Positions 6,888 through 12,376 of a stretch of 12,376 bases of DNA are shown here, piece by piece. The notes under the pieces were generated by a model. It saw only the letters and a list, made by a program, of their open reading frames with translations, had not been told where the DNA came from and searched no databases. Within the stretch, counting starts at the first letter, position 1, and each line of letters starts with the position of its first letter. The DNA comes from Candidatus Limnocylindrales bacterium (GTDB lineage Bacteria; Chloroflexota; Limnocylindria; Limnocylindrales; CSP1-4): contig JAUSJS010000126.1 in NCBI GenBank assembly GCA_030647575.1, positions 1 through 12,376 on the forward strand, in the 5' to 3' direction. The position numbers and the translations under genes are program-made.

Positions 6888-8060
6888 CTACCCGGCGGGG
6901 GCGAGGGGCTGCATCTCCGAGAACAGCCCATCCGCCTTTGGCGCGGGAAGGTCCGGTTCTTGCGCGCGGCCGGCCATCCGCGCGGCAAGCTCGGCGTCCA
7001 GCTGCTCGGTCAGGTTGCGGTCGCTCTCCTTGAGGATCTCCGCGAACATGGGCGCCAGTTGCTCCATGATCGCCCGCTCCCTGGCGGTCTCCGGGGCCGC
7101 GAACCGGGTGTGGATGATCGTGCCGTCCGCTGCGGGCTCGAGCTCGAACGTCGCCAGGAACTTCACCGGGCCGCCGGGCGTGTTCATCGTGGAGCGATCG
7201 GTGACGTAATCGTACGGTCGCCAGTCGAGGATCTCCTCGATGACGGCGTCTTTGCCGTGCACGCAATGGTTGATTGCCCCGACGCCCCGCCGATTGCCTT
7301 TCGCCTCCACGATGAAGTCCGTCACGCCGGACTGCCAGGCCGTCCGACGGCCGGGCGTCGTCATGAACTCCCAGACGATCTGCGGCGGGGCCTTGGTGTG
7401 CGTCTGGCTGGTGTAGGCCGCTTCGGAGGCTGAGACGATCACCCGCCGGCGTTCCTCCTCCTCCTGCCAGCGCTTCTCGAGGTCGTGGATCCAGCCGGGC
7501 ACTTCACCGACATGTTCGTACGTCTCGACGTGCGGGCGCATGCCAAGCGCCTCTGGATCGATGCTCATCGCGTCGATGCACTTCTGGCTGAAGAGCGCGT
7601 AGGCCGGGATCCCGGTGCCTTCGACGACGCTGTTCTTGAGCAGCCGGTGGACGATGATGACGTCGGCCCCGACCAGCTCCTCGCGCCCCGCCATCTTCTG
7701 GCGAACGGCGATGCCATGGTGGACGACGAACTTGAGGTTGAGGTCGGGAATGCGCAGGCACGCGTTGCACTCGCAGGATGTCGCCTGCCTGACGTCGCGC
7801 CGGCGGCGGCGAAAGCCGAAGTAGCAGCGCTCGATCGTGTCCAGCAGGAGGGACCCGTCGAGCTTGTCCGTTGGCGCAAACGTGAACGCCGCGTCACCCT
7901 CGAGCTTGGCCAGGCGGAAGTTCGGCCGAAGCGACGTCACGACAGTCCCGACCAGATCGGCCAGGATGTCCTGGGCGTGATCCAGCTCGACCCGGGCCAG
8001 GTAGCTGGTGTAGCCGGAGATGTCGGCGATCAGGAAGCACATCGGTTCTGGCTTTAGCAT
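6888..8060 (-). CDS. DUF2652-type class III cyclase-like protein fused to an SRPBCC (START-like) domain
   Basis: A 390-aa cytoplasmic protein. The N-terminal half looks like a divergent adenylate/guanylate cyclase domain: FLIADISGYTSYL (9-21) carries the first metal Asp (D13) and KLEGDAAF (52-59) the second (D56); VGADVIIVHRLLKN (130-143) sits where active cyclases have the Asn/Arg catalytic segment, but the usual Asn is not there. A CxCxxC group (C96, C98, C101) is inserted between them. From about 213 an SRPBCC/polyketide-cyclase-like domain follows (AAYTSQTHTKAPPQIVWEFM), a hydrophobic-ligand pocket fold, ending near 325; the rest is a charged helix and tail. The ATG is preceded by GAGGGA; M7 is a second possible start. 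It converges on the membrane-protein gene with a 34-base gap. Probably a signalling protein, enzymatic activity uncertain. Confidence 0.85.
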   Translation of the reverse strand: MLKPEPMCFLIADISGYTSYLARVELDHAQDILADLVGTVVTSLRPNFRLAKLEGDAAFTFAPTDKLDGSLLLDTIERCYFGFRRRRRDVRQATSCECNACLRIPDLNLKFVVHHGIAVRQKMAGREELVGADVIIVHRLLKNSVVEGTGIPAYALFSQKCIDAMSIDPEALGMRPHVETYEHVGEVPGWIHDLEKRWQEEEERRRVIVSASEAAYTSQTHTKAPPQIVWEFMTTPGRRTAWQSGVTDFIVEAKGNRRGVGAINHCVHGKDAVIEEILDWRPYDYVTDRSTMNTPGGPVKFLATFELEPAADGTIIHTRFAAPETARERAIMEQLAPMFAEILKESDRNLTEQLDAELAARMAGRAQEPDLPAPKADGLFSEMQPLAPAG

Positions 8061-8095
8061 TGGATTCCCTCAGCCGATAGAACCAGCGTTGTCCA

Positions 8096-8101
8096 ACTAT
8101 A
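8096..8101 (-). promoter_or_regulatory. Possible -10 element for the cyclase/SRPBCC gene
   Basis: On the minus strand TATAGT lies about 35 bases before the ATG of the cyclase-like gene. No good -35 hexamer is visible at 16-18 bases. A 7-bp inverted repeat (8100-8106 TAGGCGG with 8124-8130 CCGCCTA, 17-base spacer) overlaps its upstream side and could be an operator. Weak evidence. Confidence 0.3.
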
Positions 8102-8182
8102 GGCGGTCTCGAAACATCGATCGCCGCCTACGTTCGCGGGGTCGCGATCATCCGCTCCGGGCTGACGGTTGACCGTCCACGG

Positions 8183-8962
8183 CTAGTCAAGGACAGCGTT
8201 GTCTGCGCCAGACAGCTCCTTCGGGTCCGGGGTCTCTCGCCCTCCGCTCCCGACCGGAGCGGTGCGGAACACGACGCAGCAACGGCCAGGCTCCGGAGCG
8301 ACCTCGACGCTGGCCGGCGAGCCCAGTCCGTCCACGACGCCCTCCGCCCAGGCGAGGTTCATCCCGCACGTCAGCTCACGATGATCCGAGGCAATGGCGT
8401 CGTACGGGCAGTTGCGCAGGCACACCGTTCCGTTGGACACCTCGATCACGGGCTCGTAGCCGGCTCCACGTAAGACGTCCAGGAGCCCCGTCAGCAATCG
8501 ACGGCGACCCGGCCGCGGTCCGGCCTTGCGGCGTGCGTCGACGCCGACGACGGTACCCCGTTCGCGGGCAACGGTGGCCACCGCCTCGGTCCCTGACGCG
8601 CCGCCCAGGCGATCCAGGGCAGTCGCCATGAGGTCCGCAGCGAGGCCGTAATGGCGGGGCGGGAGGGAGATGGCGACCTCGCGGTCCGCTCGTCGGTAGA
8701 GCTTGGCCGGACGCCCGGCTCCAGGTCCAGTGCGGCCGCTGCGGCGCCGGTACTCGGTCTCGAGCAGGCCGGCCTGGACGAGCCGATCGAGGTGGAAGGC
8801 GGCCAGCTCGCGGCTGATCCCGAGCGCCGCGGCCGCAGCGTCGCGGCCGACCGGCTCGTGGCTGGCGGCCACCAAGTCATAAAGGCGCTGGCGGTTCGGC
8901 TCCTCGAGCAGGGCGACCGCCTGGATCGGATCCTCGACCGCTGGCTTCTTGGTCATTGCCAC
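8183..8962 (-). CDS. Winged-helix transcriptional regulator with SufR-like cysteine-rich sensor domain
   Basis: A predicted DNA-binding protein of 259 aa from GTG (8960-8962), or 257 aa from the in-frame ATG (8954-8956). Residues 12-95 form an ArsR/DeoR-like winged helix (EEPNRQRLYDLVAASHEPVG, recognition helix near ISRELAAFHLDRLVQAGLLE, basic wing RRRSGRTGPGAGRPAKLYRR). The C-terminal half carries C181, C185 (LRNCPYDAIA), H194, C199 (LTCGMNLAWAEG) and the pair C228/C229. The arrangement and spacing resemble SufR-type repressors, which bind [4Fe-4S], so redox or iron-sulfur sensing is likely but not proven. It is divergent from the gene at 9141; an 8-bp inverted repeat overlaps its start codons, pointing to autoregulation and control of the divergent operon. 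Confidence 0.88.
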   Translation of the reverse strand: MAMTKKPAVEDPIQAVALLEEPNRQRLYDLVAASHEPVGRDAAAAALGISRELAAFHLDRLVQAGLLETEYRRRSGRTGPGAGRPAKLYRRADREVAISLPPRHYGLAADLMATALDRLGGASGTEAVATVARERGTVVGVDARRKAGPRPGRRRLLTGLLDVLRGAGYEPVIEVSNGTVCLRNCPYDAIASDHRELTCGMNLAWAEGVVDGLGSPASVEVAPEPGRCCVVFRTAPVGSGGRETPDPKELSGADNAVLD

Positions 8963-8979
8963 ACTCTAACAGCAATGAC
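8952..8979. promoter_or_regulatory. Candidate operator: 8-bp inverted repeat at the regulator start
   Basis: GTCATTGC (8952-8959) and GCAATGAC (8972-8979) are perfect inverted copies separated by 12 bases, giving 20 bases centre to centre, about two helical turns. The repeat covers both possible start codons of the winged-helix regulator and lies upstream of the divergent promoter. It is less GC-rich than its surroundings. A dimeric regulator binding here is a natural inference; the most likely protein is the adjacent gene's product. Confidence 0.5.
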
Positions 8980-8993
8980 GATTAAGAAAAGAC

Positions 8994-9022
8994 TTGACAG
9001 CGGGTCGCTGGCCTGTAACGCT
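8994..9022 (+). promoter_or_regulatory. Predicted sigma-70-type promoter for the 9141 operon
   Basis: A perfect TTGACA (8994-8999) is followed after 16 bases by TAACGC (9016-9021), a fair -10 box in high-GC DNA. Transcription would start near 9028, leaving a leader of about 110 bases before the ATG at 9141. A perfect 10-bp palindrome AACGGCCGTT (9023-9032) sits at the predicted start site. The regulator's inverted repeat centres about 62 bases upstream of that start. I see nothing else in the 178-base divergent gap. Confidence 0.5.
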
Positions 9023-9140
9023 AACGGCCGTTCCCGATAGATGTGGAACGACCGGCGGGCGTATCGCACAGCGAGCTCGCCGGTCAGGCCTCGACCGCGC
9101 CGCCGCCGGCGGCGAACGAGGGATCAGAAGGAGAGATGTC

Positions 9141-9701
9141 ATGGCAACCTCGAAGGAACCGGTCCGGCTCGCGCTGCGCAAGCTATGGTCCGACCACGTC
9201 ATCTGGACCCGCGAGTACATCGTCGCCGCGGTGGCCGGGACCCCGGACGCCGACGCGGCCGCCGGGCGGCTGCTCAAGAACCAGGAAGACATCGGCGCCG
9301 CGATCGTGGGCTATTACGGGCAGGCAGCCGGCGACAAGCTGACCGATCTGCTCAAGCAGCACATCATGATCGCGGTCGACCTCGTCGCGGCCGCCAAGTC
9401 CGGCGACCAGGCGGCGTTCGCGACGCACGACGCACGCTGGACCGCCAACATCGGTGAGATCGCCGCCTTCCTGGCGGGGGCCAACCCGAACTGGCTCGAG
9501 CAGGACGTCCTGGACCTCCTGGCCCTCCACCTGAAGCTGACCAAGGACGAGGCCGTCGCCCGGATCACCGGCGACTGGGCGGCCGACGTCAAGGCCTTCG
9601 ACGACATCTTCACCGAGATCATGGTCGTCGCCGACACGCTCCATGACGGCATCGTCGCGCAGTTCCCCGAGCGCTTCGCAGCGGTCGCAGCAACGGCATG
9701 A
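9141..9701 (+). CDS. Helical histidine-containing protein of unknown function (186 aa)
   Basis: I recognise the pattern of a conserved hypothetical family but no function. The ATG follows a strong ribosome site AAGGAGAG (9128-9135). The protein is almost wholly helical, with no signal peptide or membrane segment. Histidines sit in similar surroundings in both halves: WSDHVIWTREYI (16-27), LLKQHIMIAV (70-79), LALHLKLTKDE (127-137) and ADTLHDGI (164-171), with H19, H74, H130 and H168 possibly forming a metal or cofactor site in a four-helix-type bundle; this is inference. Other marked residues are N47, Q48, E49, D50 and Y58, Y59. Its stop overlaps the next start (ATGA), so it is translated together with the thioredoxin-like protein. 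The divergent cysteine-rich regulator probably controls it. Confidence 0.85.
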   Translation: MATSKEPVRLALRKLWSDHVIWTREYIVAAVAGTPDADAAAGRLLKNQEDIGAAIVGYYGQAAGDKLTDLLKQHIMIAVDLVAAAKSGDQAAFATHDARWTANIGEIAAFLAGANPNWLEQDVLDLLALHLKLTKDEAVARITGDWAADVKAFDDIFTEIMVVADTLHDGIVAQFPERFAAVAATA

Positions 9702-10267
9702 CGACGCTCGAGATGGCGGAGGCGTCGCCCGAGAGGGCGACCCTCCCCGTCGGTGCTCCAGGTCCGGCCTCCGAGGGACTGTTGGGCACCGATGGCCGAC
9801 GCTACGGCTTCTCGAGCTTCGCCGACCGGGACATGCTCGTGCTGATCTTCTCGTCGAACCGCTGTCCCACCGCGAAGGCCTACGGCGAGCGGATGAACGC
9901 GCTGCAGCGTGAGTACGGTCCTCGAGGCGTCCAGGTCCTGGCGATCAACTCGAACGACCCCCATCTCTACCCGGACGAGGGCTACCCGCGTATGATCGAG
10001 CGGGCCGCCGAGGACGGTTACACCTTTCCCTACGTCCTCGACGACGGGCAGCGGGTGGCAAAGGCGTACGGCGCGACCTGTACATTCCACGTCTTCGTGC
10101 TCGACGGTGAGCGCCGTCTCCGCTACCAGGGACGATTCGACAACTCGCGGATCGCGGCGAATGTCACGAGCCACGATCTTCGCAACGCGCTCGATGACGT
10201 TCTCGCCGGACGGGACGTCCGAGTCTCGACCACGCGCCCGTTCGGCTGCAGCCTCGACTTCGTCTGA
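9698..10267 (+). CDS. Thioredoxin-fold (AhpC/TSA/redoxin-like) protein with atypical active site
   Basis: A 189-aa cytoplasmic protein of the redoxin group whose members carry a NHCPYVKAY-type motif and end in TRPFGCS. Here the motif reads SNRCPTAKAYGERM (53-66) with a single cysteine C56; the CxxC of classical thioredoxins is absent. VQVLAINSNDP (78-88), FPYVLDDGQRVAKAYGA (110-126), LRYQGRFDN (141-149) and TRPFGCSLD (179-187) match the family. At the place of the cis-proline loop (usually T-P) the protein has T129-F130, after C128. Cysteines are C56, C128 and C184, so a disulfide other than CxxC, or a peroxiredoxin-like one-cysteine reaction, is possible. The start overlaps the stop of the preceding gene, and no separate ribosome site is seen. 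Confidence 0.88.
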   Translation: MTTLEMAEASPERATLPVGAPGPASEGLLGTDGRRYGFSSFADRDMLVLIFSSNRCPTAKAYGERMNALQREYGPRGVQVLAINSNDPHLYPDEGYPRMIERAAEDGYTFPYVLDDGQRVAKAYGATCTFHVFVLDGERRLRYQGRFDNSRIAANVTSHDLRNALDDVLAGRDVRVSTTRPFGCSLDFV

Positions 10268-10282
10268 GCTGCATCGAATACC

Positions 10283-11086
10283 ATGCGCTCGGTGGTGAGC
10301 AGGCGTCGGGTCCAGCCCAGGCAGGGAGTCGACGTGGCCGCCGCGGCGCCTGCCTGGCGGCTTCCGGTGGTGCCCATGGCGATCGCCGGAGCCTGGCTCA
10401 TCGCAGTGGTCGCCCAGGCGACGGGCAACGCCGCACTGCTACACCACCACGCCTTGATCGAGGACGGCCCGCCGCTGTGGGTCGCCGCACCCCTCTTCCT
10501 GCTCGCATGGCAGGTGATGATCGCGGCCATGATGCTGCCGGCCAGTCTGCCGACCATCCGCGTGGTGGAGGCGGCGATGCGGATGCTGGCCCGGCCGCGA
10601 CGCGCCTGGGCGGCCTTCCTGGGTGCGTTCGCCGTCGTTTGGACGGTGTTCGGGCTGTTGGCGTTCATGGGTGACGTCGTCCTTCACCACGTCGTCGATG
10701 CGACGCCCTGGCTGGCCGCGCGTCCCTGGCTCATCGAGGCGAGCTTCCTGGCGCTGGCGGGTGCCTACCAGCTCGCACCGCTCAAGCGGCGCAGCTTGAG
10801 CGCGTGTCGCCACCCAGTAGGTCTTCTACCGGCCACCGCCCCTGCGCGACGCGGCTCCTTCCAGCTGGGCGTTGACCACGGCCTCGTCTGTTTCGGGACT
10901 TCCTGGGCGCTCATGCTCGTGATGTTCGCCGAGGGCTTTGCAAACCTGTGGTGGATGGTCGCCCTGACCGCGGTCATGGTCTACGAGACGGCCGGGAGGC
11001 ATGGGCAGCGAGCCGCTGCAGCCGTCGGTGTGCTCCTTCTCCTGTTTGCGGCAACGATCCTCGTGACCAGCTGGGGAGCGGTATAG
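10283..11086 (+). CDS. DUF2182-family integral membrane protein
   Basis: A 267-aa protein with about five to six membrane helices (near 30-50, 66-90, 109-132, 147-163, 205-235, 245-262). Family marks are WQVMIAAMMLPASLPTIR (76-93), AGAYQLAPLKRRSLSACRHP (159-178) and GFANLWWM (218-225). Relatives are annotated as predicted metal-binding membrane proteins; the role is not established. In many members the segment before the Trp reads C-x-G-C-C-W or similar; here it is LVCFGTSW (201-208), keeping only C203. HHH at 54-56 and HH at 135-136 are extra possible ligands. The ATG at 10283 lacks a clear ribosome site; GTG at 10334, preceded by AGGGAG (10323-10328), is a strong alternative giving 250 aa. 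It follows the redoxin gene by 15 bases. Confidence 0.87.
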   Translation: MRSVVSRRRVQPRQGVDVAAAAPAWRLPVVPMAIAGAWLIAVVAQATGNAALLHHHALIEDGPPLWVAAPLFLLAWQVMIAAMMLPASLPTIRVVEAAMRMLARPRRAWAAFLGAFAVVWTVFGLLAFMGDVVLHHVVDATPWLAARPWLIEASFLALAGAYQLAPLKRRSLSACRHPVGLLPATAPARRGSFQLGVDHGLVCFGTSWALMLVMFAEGFANLWWMVALTAVMVYETAGRHGQRAAAAVGVLLLLFAATILVTSWGAV

Positions 11087-11127
11087 CCCGAAGGAACCGC
11101 CGACGGTCAAGATCGTATCCAGCAGCG

Positions 11128-11134
11128 AAGGAGG
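11128..11134 (+). promoter_or_regulatory. Ribosome binding site that fixes the GTG start at 11140
   Basis: AAGGAGG lies five bases before GTG 11140. The frame is open back to 10948 but earlier starts fall in the DUF2182 coding region, so this site decides the start. Confidence 0.75.
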
Positions 11135-11139
11135 AGCAC

Positions 11140-11967
11140 GTGGCCTGGCTTCCGGAGTTCGGGCAAGTCATCTACCAGTTGGCCCAGCTGAAGGCCGCCG
11201 CCGGCTCCGCTTCGCTCGACGCGGCACGAGCGGCGATTCTGGCTGGCGATCCGGCGAACCTACTCGAGGCCTTCCCGGATGGCGTCCGGATTGACGACCC
11301 ACGGGCTGGTCGGATTGAAGACTCCCGAGGGTTGGAGGCCTATTGCGAGGCGAGTGCCGCGTGGCTCTCGGAGCGGAATGCCCAAGCTCGGTTGATTGCG
11401 TCGACCGTGGGAGCCAGCCGGGTGGTCGGCGAGTTCGAGGTCGATCTGACCGAAGGCGATCGGACCTTCGTTCTCCCGCTGGCGGTTGTGGTCGAGCCGG
11501 CGTCGACCGCGCGAAGCGTCTGGGTCCGGGTGTACCACAGCCAATGGCCGCTGCTCGGCCATCACGTTGTCAGGCCGCCACTGCTGCCGAGGGACCCATC
11601 CGTCCGCGAGTCTGACATCGTCGGTGAGTACCAGGCCGCGCTCGCGGCGGGCGACGCCAAGCGGATCGTCGCGACATTCGAGCCGGACGGCTGTTTTCGG
11701 GAGCCCGCCGGTCCGCAATACCGCGTCTGCGGGACGGCCGACCTCGTCGAGTTCCTCACTCGGTTCTTCAGCGCCGGCGGGGGAATCATCCTCGAGCACT
11801 GCACGGTGACCGAGGACGGCGTTCGGACGGCCCTTGAGTTCAATGCGGTCCGCTGGGGGCGCGTCGATCTCCCGCCGCAGGCCGGCATTGCCGTCTACGA
11901 GCGCGGTGCAAGCGGCAGGATCGCCGAGGCTCGGATCTATGACGATGTGGAGGGCCCGGTCGAGTAG
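11140..11967 (+). CDS. Tandem NTF2/SnoaL-like domain protein
   Basis: A soluble 275-aa protein starting with GTG five bases after a near-perfect ribosome site AAGGAGG (11128-11134); the open frame extends upstream but that part overlaps the DUF2182 gene. Two NTF2-like cone-barrel domains follow one another: residues about 25-142 (ARAAILAGDPANLLEAFPDG ... VRVYHSQWPLLG) and about 156-270 (IVGEYQAALAAGDAKRIVAT ... IAEARIYDDV). The halves share the order helix, G-D, disaster loop with acidic residues, long strands, and closing VRVYHS/ARIYDD strand. SnoaL-like domains bind or isomerise small hydrophobic molecules, but catalytic residues cannot be assigned. It may be the last gene of the 9141 operon (53-base gap) or have its own promoter. 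Confidence 0.82.
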   Translation: MAWLPEFGQVIYQLAQLKAAAGSASLDAARAAILAGDPANLLEAFPDGVRIDDPRAGRIEDSRGLEAYCEASAAWLSERNAQARLIASTVGASRVVGEFEVDLTEGDRTFVLPLAVVVEPASTARSVWVRVYHSQWPLLGHHVVRPPLLPRDPSVRESDIVGEYQAALAAGDAKRIVATFEPDGCFREPAGPQYRVCGTADLVEFLTRFFSAGGGIILEHCTVTEDGVRTALEFNAVRWGRVDLPPQAGIAVYERGASGRIAEARIYDDVEGPVE

Positions 11968-12045
11968 GGGGCTGCCCGCGGATTCGCCGCACGATTGATG
12001 GTAGGGTTCTCTCCGTCCCGCAGACCGATCCATCGAAGGCCCCAC

Positions 12046-12376
12046 ATGCGGCGTCTCCCGATCCTGGACGGACCCATCCTCGACTGGCTGCGCGATTTTC
12101 GGAGCGCCGACGCCATCTTCGTCAGCGACGGCCGGCAGCGCGTGGTCGCCTGGTCCCCGGAGGCCGGGCGGCTGCTCGGTCGCTCGGCCGCCGAGGTCCT
12201 CGGTCGCCCCTGTTACGAGGTGATGTCGGGCACCGAACTGAACGGTCACCCCGTCTGCCGACGCAACTGCCGCGTCGCGGCCAACGCGCGGCGGGGGCGG
12301 CCCACGGTGGCCTACGACATCGTCGCCCGCACGGCCGACGGCGAGCCGATCTGCCTGACCAGCAGCATCATCCTCG
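12046..12376 (+). CDS. PAS-domain protein with conserved-type cysteines, N-terminal part (probable regulator)
   Basis: Open frame from ATG 12046 to the right edge, 110 residues visible. GAAGG at 12034-12038 is a plausible ribosome site. Residues about 18-110 form a PAS domain: DAIFVSDGRQRVVAWSPEAG (22-41), LLGRSAAEVLGRPCYEVMSG (43-62), then AYDIVARTADGEPICLTSSI (89-108). Cysteines C56, C71, C75 and C103, with the spacing C-x14-C-x3-C for the first three, recall PAS domains found in front of LuxR-type helix-turn-helix domains in Actinomycetota and Chloroflexota. The output domain is beyond the edge, so the LuxR assignment is an expectation. The cysteines could bind a metal or Fe-S cluster, or act as a thiol switch. 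The 78 bases before it hold no clear promoter. Confidence 0.8.
   Translation, partial: MRRLPILDGPILDWLRDFRSADAIFVSDGRQRVVAWSPEAGRLLGRSAAEVLGRPCYEVMSGTELNGHPVCRRNCRVAANARRGRPTVAYDIVARTADGEPICLTSSIIL

Noticed and set aside
6876..6895. CCGGG...CCCGG hairpin in the convergent gap as a terminator
   Set aside because: Only five base pairs, a ten-base loop and no T-run on either strand; not enough to call a terminator.
6868..7433. Perfect AAGGAGGT ribosome-site-like sequence followed nine bases later by an ATG frame of 182 aa
   Set aside because: The frame is antisense to the cyclase/SRPBCC gene, which has clear domains. The translated product resembles no family, so the site is probably chance.
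7485..8057. 190-aa plus-strand open frame
   Set aside because: Shadow of the cyclase-like gene on the opposite strand, without ribosome site or domain pattern.
11260..12249. 329-aa minus-strand open frame crossing two genes
   Set aside because: It runs antisense through the tandem NTF2-like gene and into the PAS gene, both of which have recognisable domains on the plus strand.

Overview
High-GC window (no computed value; roughly two thirds G+C or more by eye) with dense operons, ATGA start/stop overlaps and several GTG starts. The gene families fit a free-living Chloroflexota or Actinomycetota bacterium. I lean to Chloroflexota, but this is an inference from gene content; no rRNA or marker gene is present.

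Region 1 (1-6853, + strand) is an operon for an exported molybdenum/iron-sulfur enzyme of the type II DMSO reductase class (relatives: NarGH-like periplasmic or archaeal-type nitrate reductases, selenate, chlorate and perchlorate reductases, dimethyl sulfide and ethylbenzene dehydrogenases). Order: catalytic alpha subunit (C-terminal part only, cut by the left edge), an unrecognised 106-aa protein, the four-cluster beta subunit, a TorD/NarJ-type chaperone, an unrecognised 314-aa protein ending in a CxxC...CxxC zinc-ribbon-like motif, a heme-b-binding gamma subunit with signal peptide and C-terminal membrane anchor, and a multi-spanning membrane protein almost without histidine. Genes overlap or are separated by 0-2 bases. 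The substrate cannot be fixed because the FeS and Mo-ligand region of alpha lies outside the window.

Region 2 (6888-8962, - strand) holds a DUF2652-type cyclase-like protein fused to an SRPBCC domain, with a CxCxxC motif inside the cyclase-like part, and a winged-helix regulator with a SufR-like cysteine set that may bind an Fe-S cluster.

Region 3 (8963-9140) is a divergent promoter region with an 8-bp inverted repeat at the regulator's start, a TTGACA-type promoter and a 10-bp palindrome.

Region 4 (9141-11967, + strand) encodes a helical histidine-containing protein of unknown function, an atypical thioredoxin-fold protein, a DUF2182 membrane protein and a tandem NTF2/SnoaL-like protein. 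The first two are translationally coupled.

Region 5 (12046-end) is the start of a PAS-domain protein with a cysteine pattern, probably a regulator, cut by the right edge. I saw no RNA genes, insertion sequences or CRISPR arrays.
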